DNA of 64,000 nucleotides from Paulownia fortunei. Taxonomy: Eukaryota; Streptophyta; Magnoliopsida; Lamiales; Paulowniaceae. The DNA lies in assembly GCA_019321725.1 (NCBI GenBank), contig CM033120.1:3503341-3567340 (forward strand), read 5' to 3'. The notes under the pieces were generated by a model. It made no database searches. It was not told where the DNA came from and saw only the letters and a list, made by a program, of their open reading frames with translations. This document shows positions 24,640-37,725 of this stretch, piece by piece. The first letter of the stretch is position 1. Each line of letters begins with the position of its first letter. The position numbers were made by a program, and so were the translations under genes.

Positions 24640-25008
24640 TTTCAGTGGGGTAGTTCATTGTACTTATTTTCCAACAAGCACTTCGTACATGCATTAGTGT
24701 CCCAACACCAGTATCTATGGAATAAAATACCCTCCTTGCGAGCCTGCATCATATACGTAAGTCTTGATGGGCTAGTCGATGTCTTGTCTAACAGTTTCAA
24801 GATCATGACCATAGAAGCATATTCTATGATCGCCATCCTATGCGCGACCATGCCCCATAGCCATATCTGATATAGGGAGTTCATCTAACTCTATTAAAGA
24901 GAATTTAAGATAAAGATTGTCATTAATTGATATTAATATGAAAAATATTATTTCTATAAGAGTATAAAGATGACCAATCCAATTGGCTTGTCAGGCACTA
25001 TTCTAACA
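24640..25008 (-). mobile_element. 3' LTR (part) of a minus-strand copia relic
   Basis: On the minus strand the LTR starts TGTTAGAATAGTGCCTGAC at 25008, preceded by the purine-rich AGGGCAAGTCAAAGAT. A block around 24810-24860 (CATATTCTATGATCGCCAT, GCGCGACCATGCCCC) is shared with the 5' LTR side at 30663-30705. The far end is uncertain and may lie below 24640. Confidence 0.6.
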
Positions 25009-25110
25009 ATCTTTGACTTGCCCTAGAGATATTTGCCCTTGTATCAAGGCCAATATTCTAACAATCTTTGACTTGCCCTAGAGATATTTGCCCTTGTATC
25101 AAGGCCCATA
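25001..25110 (-). repeat. 55-bp tandem duplication at the LTR/PPT junction
   Basis: TTCTAACAATCTTTGACTTG and the following bases occur at 25001-25055 and again at 25056-25110. The duplicated unit includes the LTR start and the polypurine tract of the copia relic. Confidence 0.85.
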
Positions 25111-25129
25111 TTCTCAAGATGCCCTTTAA

Positions 25130-27588
25130 ATACTGGCTGAGGAGTTTAACGAGACCTTAACTTTTTTTCTTGAGCAATTGTCTTATTGTTATCACAATAC
25201 TTAAGTACTTGATTAACAACAGCCAGAACAATATCTAATATTTGGATAAAAGATCCTCATCCAAACAGTCTCTTTCATAGCATCGAATGCTATGATGCGA
25301 TGTACTCAACCTTGATGGTAGAATCCATGGTTTTCCAAGCTTGAAACTCTATCCAGCTAACCGCCTCACCATTTAGGGTGAACATAAATCTAGACATAGA
25401 CTTCTAGTTATCTATATTAAACTAAAAACAAAGATTAGACATCTTAGTTTCTGTTCACCATAACCATACTCCAAGAAGTGCTCCGTAATTACTTAAAAAT
25501 ATCTTAACAAATTTTAATGCATTTTACATGAAGTAGACTGATATTGGCTTATGACACTCACAACTTTTACAATATCACATATCGTACATAGATTTGCATA
25601 TATTATTATTCCTTCCATGGATGTATAAAGTATCTGACTTAAATAAACTTTGAAAGAGAAAACTTATGACTTAAAGGCAGAAATCTCCTCTTGGATACCT
25701 CCATGACTTAAAGGCAGTTTAACTTATGACTTATATGTATATGGAAACAAGTGAAACTCTAAATTGTTTTACTTAGCAAGAATCAAAGTCTCCATTAAAT
25801 AATCAAAGAACTTACCTCTTTAGTATTTATTTCTCGATCAAATCAAAGATTAAACACTTTGGTCAGCTTAATTATGTACTTCATGCCAAATTCTTTATAC
25901 CCTTCAAGTAAAGAAGTAATAATAGTTTGCTTGTTCACTAACACTTAGTGGACTACATACATCCATTTAGATCGTATCTAAAGGAATGGCAAGCTCTATT
26001 AGTCCCACAAATTGTGATTTTGATCATCTTCTCTTGAGATAAGATTCACAAGCCGACATCTCTTGCAAGTCCAAGTAGTCAAGCAAATATGCTATTTTGT
26101 GACTTTTTTCTTTAGAGCCATAACACAATCTGGCATGCTACAAGTATGCAGTGTTTTAAATTTCTAATTCTAAAGTTATGTTGGTTGATTATGTAGCATA
26201 GAATTTGGGGTTGTATAGACCATTTGTCAATGTACTGACATAAATCTAGAACCATGGAATATTTCCATCTTTTGATTTTTCGATCAAAATTTCAAAACAA
26301 TATTTGGGTACTAAAGACAAATAGATAATATTACCCTAAACCCATTTAGAGCTAAGTACACCATTCATATAGCCAATAAAGTAATACTTTGATCTAATTT
26401 TAAAGCTCAAGAATCATCCTACCTCTTAGTTTATTTCTTCATATCATCCTCCACAACATTTTGCAGAGCTATAGGATCATATTTGGTATCAAATACTCAA
26501 GAATAATTATCAACCCTAATAGTTGATTTCAACAAAGCGGAAAACTAAATTGGAACCTTTTCTAATTCAATCAAGCAAGTCAAAACTTGCCCCTCCTCTT
26601 TCTATGCCCCGGCTAACTATATATATTTGTGATTTGGTCTTCAATTATAAATGTCTCATACTATTTTAATCGAATTTCATCATCCTCATGATGGAATTTC
26701 AGGAAATCTAATTTCCTAAGAGGCTTGAAGTCCATTTGATTTTATCATACAACCCAATGCTATGAGCCTATATGACAAAGCCAAGAGGTAGACAACATAT
26801 GCCAATTACATCTTTATCTAACCTTCAAGCTATTTTTCCTCACCTTTCGCATATGCCCCAATGCTATGAGCCCATATGCTACTCAATATCAAGTGGACCC
26901 TTCAAATATCCATGTGAATGAAACCCATAAATATCCTATGACTCATGGCCAAAACCTAGATGCCCCATTATACGAGAATCACAATGCTTAGTAGTGATGG
27001 CAACTTACCTTACTTAGCACATCCCACGACTTGTGGCTAATACGTTAAGATTAGCATCATGTCACATGTCACTTCTTATGATTGAAGGCAAGGATGATTG
27101 GGCCTCTACCTAATATTACCTATTTTCGCTTCATATAAACCTTTAGTGTTTGCAACCAAAGGTTTTAAACCTGACATTAATTCAAGAGAGTGAAACACGT
27201 AGGTTTGTTATTATGCAAGGTCTCATCTTATGATTATCTTATTTAATATTTATCTATCCTAGTGATGGCAAGTAAAACAAAGCATCATAAGGTGTCCATT
27301 AAATAAGTTCAGCATGCATCACATACGTACTAAATAAGGGATGATCAAGGGCCTTTAATCCTATACAATCCACTCGAGCCAAAATGGATCAAGGTTAATC
27401 TAAGGGTGATAATTAAAATGCAAATAGACCTATTTATTACCTAAATATATCCCATAAATTCATGATCCTTCATTCATTGCTTTTCTACGTCTTTATTCTA
27501 TCCTTTTGTCAAGTCGCCAACTTACAAAAAGATAAAGCTCACCACCTAATTATATTCGCATTACATTTGATAAAACTACAAATTGGCT
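25130..27588 (-). pseudogene. Copia internal region, tandem unit 1 (integrase and RNase H relics)
   Basis: Read on the minus strand. Near 26085-25800 the integrase entry region is seen as EMSACESYLKRR, a stop, SKSQFVG and DVCSPLSV. At about 25415-25180 the RNase H part reads KSMSRFMFTLNGEAVSW, DSTIKVEYIAS and, after frame changes, YCDNN. In copia pol the reverse transcriptase lies between these, but little of it remains here. Many stops. This unit is repeated at 27608-30050. Confidence 0.75.
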
Positions 27589-27607
27589 TGAGAAATTTCC
27601 CTATTTT

Positions 27608-30050
27608 TATCACAATGCTTCAGTACTTGATCAACAACAGCCAGAACAACATCCAACATTTGGATAAAGTTCCTCGTCCAAACAGTCTCTTTCACAACAT
27701 TGAATGCTACGATGTGATATATTTAGCCTCGATGGTAGAATTTGTGGTTTACCAAGCTCGAAACACTATCCAGCTAACCACCCCACCATTTAGGGTGAAC
27801 ACGATTCTAGACAGAGACTTCAAGTCATCTACAAAGAACTAAAAACTTAGATTACACATCTTAGTATCTATTCACCATAACCATACTACAAAAAGTGCTT
27901 CATAATTACTTAAAAATTATCTTAATAGATTTCAATACATTTTGCATGAAGTAGACTAATATCTGCTCATGACACTCAACGCTTTTACGATATCACATCT
28001 CGTACATAGATTTACATACATTATTCTTCCTTTCATGGATGTATAATGCATGTGAGCTGTTCTTTCTTTTTCTTCCAAAAGTTTTTGGGGATATAAACTT
28101 TGAAAGAGATAACTTATGACTTGACAATAGAAATCTCCTCTTGGATACCTCTATGCTAAACCCTTTTAGCATCTATGTTTAAGGAAATAAATGAAACTCA
28201 ACATTATTTTACTTATCGAGAATCAAATTCTCCATTAAATAATCAAAGAACTTACCGCTTTAGTATTTATTTCTCCATCGCATCAAAGATTAAACAATTT
28301 GGCCACCTTAATTATGTATACTTCATGTCAAAAAATTTGTACGCTTCAAACAACCTAGAGTAATGAAGTAGTAATAGTTCGTTGTACACTAACACTTGGT
28401 GGACTGTATACATCCATTTAGATCATATCCAAAGGAATGACATGCTCCATTGGTCCAACAAATGGTGATTTTGATCATGTTCTCTTGAGACAAGATTCAC
28501 AAGCTGACATCTCTTGTATGTCCAAGACGTCAGGCAAATATGCCATCTTGTGACTTTTTTCTTTAGAGTCGTGACACAATCTAGCATGTCACAAGTATGT
28601 AGCATTTTAAATATCTAACTCTAATGTTATTTTGGTTGAATATGTAGCATAGAATTTGGTGTTGTATAAACCATTTGTCAATATACTGATATAATCAAGA
28701 ATCATGGAATATTTCCATCTTTTGATTTCTCAATCAAAATTTCATAACAATATTTAGTACTAAAGACAAATAGCTAATACTACCCTAAATCCATTTAGAG
28801 CTAAGTGGACCATTCATCTAGCCAATAAAGTAACACTTTGATCTATTTCTAAGCTCAAGAATCATCCTACATCTCAGTTCATTTCTTTTTGTCATCCTCT
28901 ACAACACTTTGCAGAGATAGGATCATATTCGGTATCCAATACCCTAGAAGAATTATCAACCCTAATAGTTGATTTCAATAAAGCAAAGGACTGAATTCGA
29001 ACATTTCTAATTTAATCAAGCAAGTCCAAACTTGCACCTTCTCTTTCTGTGCCCTGGCTAACTATAATGGCGATAAACCTCTATCCTTTCAGATTGATTG
29101 GGTTTGTAGGTTTGCTCGTGTGTCTAGATTCACCTAAGTGGAATATATAGCAATAACAATTATCCTAAGTGAGGTAGAAAAATAAGCATTCATTCAGTAA
29201 ATATCTATTTATGATTTGGTCTTCAATCGTAGATGTCTCCTATTATTTTATTCGAATTTCATCACACTCATGATGGAACTTCAGAAAATCCAATTTTCTA
29301 GTGGGTTTGAAGTCCATTTGACTTTGTCATATGCCCTAATGCTATGAGCCCATATGGTAGTCAATGTCAAGTGGGCCTTCAAATATCCATGTGAATGAAA
29401 CCCCTAAATGTCCCACGACACTTGGCCAACACCTAGACGCCCCGTTCTATAGGAATCACAATGTTTAGTAGTGATGACAACTTACGTTACTTAGCACATC
29501 CCATGACTCGTGGCTAATGCATTAAGCTTAGTATCGTATCACATGTCATTGCTTATGATGGAAGGCATAGATGATTGGGCCTCTGCCTAATATTACCCAT
29601 TTTCGCTTGATATAAACATTTAATGTTTGCAACCAAATGTTTAAAATTTGACATTAATTCAAGTGAGTGAAACACTTAGGTTTGTTTGTCATGCCATATG
29701 ATGATCTTATTTAATGTTTATCTATCCTAGTGATGGAAAGCAAAATGAAGCATCATAAGATTTACATTAAATAATTTTAGCATGCATCACATACATACTA
29801 AAATAAGGGATGATCATGGGCCTTTAATCCTATGCAATCCATTCAAGCCAAAGTGGTCAAGATCAATCTAAGGGTAATAATTAAAATGTAAATAGACCTA
29901 TCTATTACATAAATATATCCTAAACATTCATGTGCCTTCATTCCTTGTTGTTCTTCGTTTTCATTACATCCTTTTGTCATGTTGCCAACTTACAAAAAGA
30001 CTAAGTCCCCACCACCTAATTCTACTCTCATAACTTTTGATAAAACTACA
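27608..30050 (-). pseudogene. Copia internal region, tandem unit 2
   Basis: Diverged second copy of 25190-27588 (unit length about 2.42 kb). It keeps the integrase-type CxxC better: EMSACESCLKRT, a stop, SKSPFVGP near 28530-28470. RNase H words recur at 27838-27610. Both copies share the same order and same internal loss, so one deleted internal region was duplicated head to tail. Confidence 0.75.
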
Positions 30051-30371
30051 AGAAATCTTGGAACAAGTCCAAGGAGAGGTACATAGGAGAGAGATAGAAA
30101 TACATTCAGACCAAAAACAAAGAAAAGACAAGACTCACAGCCTCATTTAAATTAAACCTAAAAATAACCAAAAAGTGTCTGTTGGGCATTGTGCATGTGA
30201 ATTTTCTACAATTTTTTTGCTTGTTCCGTCAACTTTATTCATCTTAACCCTTAAAATAATAAACAACATAATCCCAAATAAAGAAATTCATGGATTCATA
30301 ATCTATCACGCATAAATATCCAATTTACACAAAAATCAAATAACATAATTTGAAGGTATTAGAAATGCCCG

Positions 30372-30390
30372 AACCTTGGCTCTGATACCA
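30372..30390 (-). other. Primer binding site (initiator Met tRNA type)
   Basis: On the minus strand TGGTATCAGAGCCAAGGTT, one base from the LTR end CGCGAATCCAACA. It fixes the orientation of the copia relic as minus and places its 5' LTR at higher coordinates. Confidence 0.85.
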
Positions 30391-30391
30391 T

Positions 30392-30960
30392 TGTTGGATT
30401 CGCGCAGTTTTGAAAAATGTAAACAAAATGGGAATTAAAAAAAGCCTATAGCTAAGAATTTCCTACAGGCCGCGATATTCGATGTATTCGTTATCTAACA
30501 AGAATCTACATACATGCACTTACATCTCTATGCTAATGTCAATGGAGTGCGATATTCTCGTCTTACGAGTATGCATTGTATGTGCGAGTCTTATTAGCCT
30601 ATTTGATGTCCAATCTCAAAAAACCCTTGACTCGAAACTTATTTAAAACTAAAGTTTTAGAGGCATGTTCTATGATCTCCATCATATGCGCGACCATGCC
30701 CCGTAGCTAAATTTTATCTAAGGACTTTATTCAAGGAATGGCACTATCTACGATTTGAATAAAATTAGGATAGGGATAAGGTGACCAGTAGACCACATAT
30801 GGGGAGATTCCATAACTGTACACCATTGGACACCCCAAGAGTGCACGCTCTAATGGTTGTCCAGAATTTAAAGATGCTCCAGTAGCCTAAAAAGATGAGA
30901 TCGACCCCAAAGAAAAGATTCTAAAATTTACAAGAAACAAATGGGAAGAGGATCTTTTTC
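30392..30960 (-). mobile_element. 5' LTR (part) of the minus-strand copia relic
   Basis: Ends at 30392 next to the PBS. It shares the GCGCGACCATGCCCC block with the 3' LTR near 24843-24857. The start (expected TGTTAG-like) is not visible, so the LTR is truncated or strongly diverged. Confidence 0.55.
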
Positions 30961-31029
30961 GGCATAAAAAATCACCATGAAATAAATTTTACATGTTCTA
31001 AAATTTCATTGTAATGGTTTTTGTCCAGT

Positions 31030-31870
31030 AAGCTGAAGTGCACTCGCAAAATAAATAGAAATCGTGTGTCCTATAAGGACTAATATCATATAAAGAAACA
31101 TTCCTAAAAGAAATTTATGATACATAACGAAAATAGTCATAAACGCGGCATATTGATTTGTTAAACCGAAAATTTGTGTGTGTATATATATAAGACAATG
31201 TAGTAGGATACCAAATTTAATTTCCAATGATTGAAAAAAAAAAAGAAAAAACAATAAATCTACTACAAGTTGTGAATACAAATATATAGTTTTTAGTTAG
31301 ATAATCAAATACATTATCTTCATGTTAACCATAAACTAAAAAAGAAAAAGATAATTATGTAAAAAGAACCATGTAAATGCACTAGTATGAAGTTGGACAA
31401 TTACGCACACTTTCTTAATCCGATTTCACATAATTGTATAATCTTATTCATTTTATTCTCACTTTATTCTGTATACCTATCATATCCAAATTCTATAAGG
31501 ATTGAGATCATCTAAAGAACCATTCCCAAAAAGAATTTAAGATACATAACAAAAATAGTCATACATGCACCATATACATAAATCTATGTCTATATGTTTA
31601 TATATACAAGCATAATCTAGTAGGATACCAAATTTAATTTCCAATGGTTGAAACTATGTTTCTACTATAAGTTGTGTATAAAAATTTGTAATTTTTTAAA
31701 TCAAATAATTAAGTACATCTTTATATCTTTACATTAACCATAAACTAATACAATGAAAAGAAATAATCATGTAACAACCCGCATAAATTATACATTAAGA
31801 AATTAGACAAATAATCACACTTTCACATGATATTTGAGTCCAATTTCTCATAATTGTATAATCTTGCAAA
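31030..31870. repeat. Diverged tandem duplication of about 420 bp
   Basis: The blocks AATTTATGATACATAACGAAA, AGTCATA, TAGTAGGATACCAAATTTAA and CATAATTGTATAATCTT occur in the same order at about 31070-31445 and 31490-31865. No coding frame. The flanks (30961-31030 and 31871-32800) are AT-rich with nothing identified. Confidence 0.7.
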
Positions 31871-32823
31871 GGCATTTTGTGTTTTTTTTAGCTGAGTTGG
31901 AGTGGCTCAACACTTGTACTATCGGGTTCGATGATTTTAAACTCAAAACCAATTTATATTTTTTTTCTCCATATTTCAAACTCATATTTTTATTGATAAT
32001 TAAGTAAAAATGAAAATTATCTTTTAAGACTGACTTGAATGCCTTATACTATAAATTAGCCAATTCTGTTTCTAGTTGAGTTTTATTAAACTCAAATTCA
32101 ACTAACTGATTAGATTGAATTTAAATGATCAAACTCAGTTTAACTAACTGAAAAAGTGAATTCAGACCTGCTCAACTATAATAAAAGTCCTATAAGTCGT
32201 GTTTATGTTAACTTTTCTCGTCATTACTGTTTGGAAATTGCCTAATCTTCCCCATTACTCTATCTACCTAAAGGGAAAGACTAACACCTGCACTTGGATT
32301 TCGTAAAACATATCTTTAAAATAAATAAAAAGAAGATAATGATCCTGTTTAATAACTAGAGTATAATTCATATCTTCAACTAATCCAGTATCATTGTCCA
32401 ACAAAATATGCAAAAATTGGAGAATTACACTAATTAATCATTCATATGTAATTAGCGAAAATGACTTTGATATGCATTTATAACATTGCGCTAGTCTTTT
32501 ACCTCAACAATTATCTTTCGGGTTCAATATAATGAAAATTGGTCGTTGCCTCCTAATTGAATTGCAATGTTTCCTTCTGGAGTTAGGTTAAGTTTATTAC
32601 ATCTGGTGATATAATGTATTATGGAAACTATTTATGGTAAATCTGACTAGATCGTGGAATATCATTAATATCCTCTATTTTATGGAAACTATTCAAGTGT
32701 AAATATGAGTAAATATGAATTCTAAATTCACTCGTAGGGGTGAGCGCAAGTCTAATTCTCCTAGACTTTCTCTTTTACACTCCAATCCTCACAGACTAAG
32801 GATTATAAAGGGGCGCAACATCA

Positions 32824-32830
32824 TATAAAT
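32824..32830 (+). promoter_or_regulatory. Candidate TATA box of the RING-H2 gene
   Basis: TATAAAT lies 68 bases before the ATG at 32898, which allows a 5' leader of about 35-45 bases (CT-rich, CCTTTTTCTTTCACTTTC). A second TATA-like site, TTATAAAGG, is at 32804-32812. Confidence 0.4.
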
Positions 32831-32897
32831 TCAGATTCATATTTTCATATGCCTAGAGCCCTTTTTCTTTCACTTTCATCTTTCTTGAATCTTGAAG

Positions 32898-33599
32898 ATG
32901 GATGATTATGAATGTCACCAAACCTTCAACTTCGAGCTAGTGAAAAGTGAATTCACCACTCGTGACAAGCCCCCCTCTTCCTCGCCTCAACTTGACATCA
33001 ACTTCAAATTTTTTAGCAAAATCAAATTGTCCCAATGGGTTCTACACCAAGATTCAACAGAGCCACAGTTTGTGGGACAGTTAGATCCACCCTTAATCGA
33101 GAACTTTGTCGGTGTAAGTCTCCAGCAATTCTTGTGCCACGAAGAAACACGTGAAGCCATCAACCAAGAAGTCAGGCATTTGCCTCTGGAGTATGATGGG
33201 CGTCAAAAGTTGATCGAGTATGCATGGGAAAAAACATGGGAAATTGTTAAGTCCAAGCCCACAGGCCACAACGTTTTGCATCTTCACTTCCATGTATTGG
33301 TAGAACACCACCATGTTTTCGACCAAAGTAGTGATGCGATGATTCAGCAGTCATTCCAAGAAAGTGAATCTTGTATGATTCCGACTGCGGATTCATCGAT
33401 TCAATCATTGAAGACGAAGGTCATGGATTCTGGGAATATAGAGACTTGCTCCATCTGCTTGGAAGACTTCTCCCACGACGACGGTTGTGAAGCATTATGC
33501 ATGCCGTGTTCCCATATTTTTCACAGCAATTGCATCAAGAAATGGCTAACGACTAGTCATTATTGCCCCCTTTGCCGCTTCGAGATGCCAACGAGTTAG
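32898..33599 (+). CDS. RING-H2 zinc-finger protein (likely E3 ubiquitin ligase)
   Basis: A 233-residue intronless gene. The frame opens at TTG 32892, but the first ATG is 32898 and is the likely start. The C-terminal RING-H2 domain (residues 184-226) has all eight zinc ligands: C184, C187, C204, H206, H209, C212, C223 and C226, with I186, W216 and P224 at the usual E2-contact positions. Such domains recruit ubiquitin-charged E2 enzymes and act as E3 ligases. Residues 1-183 match no family I know; they have no signal peptide or membrane segment, include a serine/proline patch (25-30) and a histidine-rich stretch (124-139). The protein is therefore expected to be soluble. There are no frame breaks although the surroundings are decayed repeats, which suggests it is, or recently was, under selection. 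Substrate unknown. Confidence 0.88.
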   Translation: MDDYECHQTFNFELVKSEFTTRDKPPSSSPQLDINFKFFSKIKLSQWVLHQDSTEPQFVGQLDPPLIENFVGVSLQQFLCHEETREAINQEVRHLPLEYDGRQKLIEYAWEKTWEIVKSKPTGHNVLHLHFHVLVEHHHVFDQSSDAMIQQSFQESESCMIPTADSSIQSLKTKVMDSGNIETCSICLEDFSHDDGCEALCMPCSHIFHSNCIKKWLTTSHYCPLCRFEMPTS

Positions 33600-34891
33600 A
33601 TGGATAGATTTTAAAATTTCATCGCATTTTCTGGCAGATTCTATAGTTAATGGTTTTCCAAGAAGTGGTTTAAGCAATATTAAGATTTTTCTGCATGTAA
33701 TCGGAGATTGTGTTAATTAGTCCTTCAAGAATTATGCAGGATTTTCAACAGGTAGTTTCTGAATTGAATGGCAGTTAATTATATTCCTTTTTTTTTTTAG
33801 TAGCAGTATTCTAATTAGCATTCTCTAAAACTAAGTAATTTGATCACACCTGCTACCGTATAGTATAGATGGATAGATTTCAAAATTTTATTGTATTAAT
33901 TTCAAGACTTCTGTCAAATTGTACTTGACTTCAAAAGATAAAACCTGACCAATTATTCTCTCTCCCAAATTTATGACTCTATTTCATATTTATGTTGTCC
34001 TAAAATAAAGCACTATTTTTTAAATTGGATTTTTTTTTCCAAAAACTGTCATCTCATTTAAATCAGTAAAAATACACTACTAGCTCTCAATATAATAGCG
34101 TAAAGATATTAAAAAAAACGTTTAACGTTTTAATTTTTATCAAAAACTACATACGGATTTCAAATGATATAATACTGTGATGGAAGGACTATGATTATTC
34201 TTTAATGATAGTATTTATAGTGTTAGATATAGAAAGAGACCAAAAGGTAAATGAATATATTAAGAAAGATGAGAAATTCAATTGCATGCAATCAAGTGAT
34301 GCGTCTTCTCTAAAATTGAATTGAATCGAAACAAAATTTTAGCAAATCAAAAATTTCAAGAATTCAGAAAACATTATAGCTATTGATTTTTTTGGACACA
34401 TGCGTAGGAAAGGATAGTTAGTTGGGTGATATTAAGTGTAAAAATAAAATTAGGACCCACTCCGAAGTAGCCCCGTTTAGGTCGGATTTGAAACTATAAA
34501 TAAATTTTGTGGTATTTTATTTTTTAGACCTGGAGTCAACTTGAACCCGACATATGAAAATATTATTTTTTTATTTATTATGTATATATCTATTTGATGT
34601 AAATTAATATATATGAAAAATTATGGGTATATTATATATAAACTTACATATAAGACATAAATATAATACTCTTATAAATTAAAATAATAATATAAAATTA
34701 ATAAACAGCTATATTTTAAATATATATAAAAATAACAAATATATTTGATAAATTTATTTTTTTAAAAAATTAAAAATGCACTTATAAATTTGAAAATAAT
34801 TAATTTTGTTAATAATCTTATTTTCTCATGTTTAGAAACTTATGGTAATATTGTTTTGAAAAAATATTTTTTTATTATTTTGAAAAGCTTA
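33600..34891. other. AT-rich intergenic sequence after the RING-H2 gene
   Basis: The bases right after the stop (GATGGATAGATTTTAAAATTT) recur at 33869, so part of the 3' untranslated region is duplicated. An AATAAA-like signal is at about 34004. Otherwise very AT-rich with no gene seen. Confidence 0.4.
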
Positions 34892-36265
34892 TGATAAGTG
34901 CATATTTTGATATATTTTTGTATCAAATTTTTATATTACTTTATTCTTGTTAATATTATAGTTTTATTATTATTTCGTGTTAGGGAATCAATAAATAAAA
35001 AGATATCAAAATGAGCCAAAATAAAACCAAAAAAGACAGTACATTTCGTGACCAAGTTGGGAAATAATATTTTATTGGATCAAACAAGCATCACAATTAG
35101 AAGAAAAAGACCATTTTTGCCTAAATCCATCACGTATAGATCAATATATATATAACAAATCACTTGGACTTTGCAAGTGATTGTGGGACTTACATTAAAT
35201 TCAACATAAACATGTTTTTAGATTTGTGCAGTTTTTGTATTTTGAGCACAACTTCATGTTCAAAATCCTTATGGATATGAATCTTACTTTATTTGAAAAC
35301 TAAGAGATAGAACTACAACTTTACTATTTGAAGCTCAGTCTAATTCAACCTTGATTAAAGTAGAATTTTCTAAGTGTATATATTAGAAGGGATCTATCTA
35401 TACTGATATATTTCCATAAATTAAGCATAACTTTCTCCCTAATGGTTGGAATTAGGTTATTCAAGTGGAAAATGAAGTTCAGAGATAAATACACAGCTTT
35501 TATGTTGATCACTTTTCAAAAATCAGTTGATTGCATAAAGAAAAATATATGACAAAATTCAAATCTAAAAAGGACAGGTGAATTTAGAGCACACTTGAGG
35601 TTAATTTGGAGTGTATTTGGATATGTCAATTTAGGCACTCTCCTACTATAAATAGGGGCTCCTGGATGACACTCAATACATAAAAACCCTTAGAGGGAGA
35701 AATAAAATTTTATTGTTGTCTTACTTTAGGCTAATTTTTTTAGTAGTAATGTAAGTTTTCTAGTAGTAATATAAATGTATTCTCTAGTTTCTTTTCTATT
35801 TTTAATCTTTTCTACTTTCATTATATCTTTCTAAATTTTATTTAGCTAAATAGAAAGGGTGAACTTCTTGATGGCGGAAATAGAATGGTTATAAAGGTAC
35901 ATAATATTCAGTTGTATTATTGTTTTAATTTTTGATTGAAACCCTTCTTACTTGAGTTCATTTATCTTATTGCACAATGCTACTCCACTGATTGGTAGCA
36001 TGAAACCTTGATTTATTGTAAATAAAGATGTACGTAAATACTTAATTTCATAAATAAGTGTTGGCGTTAAAACCCTTCTTGTTTAGTAGTGATTTTTTAT
36101 TTTTGTATCACCAATGACACAACAAATACTTGGGTTCTTTTGGCTTATTGTATGGTTCTATTCCACCGACTGCAACGTGAAACTTTGATTTATTGTAGAC
36201 AAAGGTGTGCATAAATATTTAATCCCATAAACAAGTATTGGTGTTAAGAGATAATTTGCAAATCG
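34892..36265 (+). mobile_element. LTR-like segment, possibly a solo LTR
   Basis: Starts TGATAAGTGCATATTTTGAT, contains CTATAAATAGGGGCTCCTGG (TATA box with leader) at about 35645, and has a U5-like tail with two diverged copies of a block (ACCTTGATTTATTGTA..ATAAATAAGTGTTGGCGTTAA at about 36006-36070 and 36186-36246). This is the layout of a Ty3-type LTR, but no convincing target duplication or end was found. Confidence 0.4.
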
Positions 36266-37725
36266 TAAAACAATATCATGATTACTTTAATGTATGAGTT
36301 ATTTGATAATATCTTCCCTTTGGAATTTTCATTGTGTATGGATTCTAATAGTGAAAGAGGTAAAAAAATTAATTTAATAGTTCCTCTATCGAAAACTTAA
36401 AAGTGGATCCCTAATCCTCAATTTTATCACTTTGATTTCTTACTTATAATATATTTTTTTCTTTATAATCTAAGGCACATTCAACTCATCTTTTTAAGAA
36501 ATATAAATTCAAAAACTTCAAACAATTTTCATGTGGATCAATTTTGAACTCACGATTTTTTTTTACTTGACACGACATACACTTGAGTTTGCAACTTTAA
36601 TGTTGTAGCATCTGTGGCCCTGTTCAATTTAGTTAATCTAAGCTCGATCATGATACTTGGATTTTTTATGGGCTCAGGCCAAAGGTTACATGGATTTTAC
36701 GTTTGAAATTTTAGACCAGGCCATCAAACTAAGGTGATTAGTCATTTGAGTTGAGTTAATGATCATGAGTTTATCCTAAGAGGGCTCTTGAGTTATTTAG
36801 ATTGATCCAAAATGATGAGTTTAGCTCAAGCCCAGTGGAAATAAAGCCCTACTCTATTTTTGCCAAGTTTGGGATAAGGAAAGGGAATCCTAGCTTCTCT
36901 AGACTTCCTCAATGTACGGAAGATATATGGGATAAAGATTATCCAAACAAGGTAAAAGAATTCTTGTTGGTATCAATTACCTTCTTAGTTTCAAGCTATA
37001 TAAACCTATTATCTAACATAAGGTACATTTTTTGATATTACATGCTACCTACATGCGTTGCTGCTTCTTATAACACCATATTCTTTTTATTATCCTCCTC
37101 GATCGCGTATTGACTTAAGTATCATAGGGTTTTTGTTGTGCAACCCCAATACCCCTAACCCCTATTTTTTTAGTATTTGGGTAAGGATTTAAGAAGATTT
37201 AGGCGTGCAACTGCTAGATAATTGGTTCTTGTTCCATGTTATTTTCTGGAGCACATCAAGTAATACTGTTTGTGGGAGGTTTTGAGTTGAGACGTGAGAA
37301 TATGGCAGACAAGAATCTAGAATGTAAAATGAAAGGAAAATGGCTCCAAAATCAAGGGCAGAATAAAAATAGTGAGGAATGGACAATCAGTAAGGGAGAA
37401 GGTCCGTCACCTACTACTCTAGGCACTCTTTCTCACCGACCACCGGCGATCCCCATAATAGAAATAAGGATAGTGACCGCACCACCCGATGGATTAGGTC
37501 AACTGACATAGGAAAACAAGTTGATTAGGTTGATTACTGTTGTAGTGGATACAACTTTACAATGAAAGGAGAAGACCAATCCACTTCCCCCAGCATAGGG
37601 AGAGAAAGTAATATGGCTGAGAGAGGGAAGAGGCCTAAACAAAATATTTTTGATATCTGAGGATGAGAGTACCTTTGTGCAACCTGCGCAAAAAACCAAA
37701 AATCTATGTTGCACCTTTCTGGTAG
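36266..37725. other. Unassigned sequence, possible gypsy leader/gag debris
   Basis: Short frames at 36802-37035 and 37236-37511 (MADKNLECKMKGKW near its middle) have a gag-start flavour, but I cannot place them in a family. No intact gene. Confidence 0.25.

Noticed and set aside
32892..32897. Upstream TTG as start of the RING-H2 protein
   Set aside because: It adds only two residues and plants rarely start at TTG; the ATG at 32898 is the first in frame.
33093..33326. 77-codon minus-strand frame inside the RING-H2 gene
   Set aside because: Antisense shadow of the real coding sequence with no recognisable motif.
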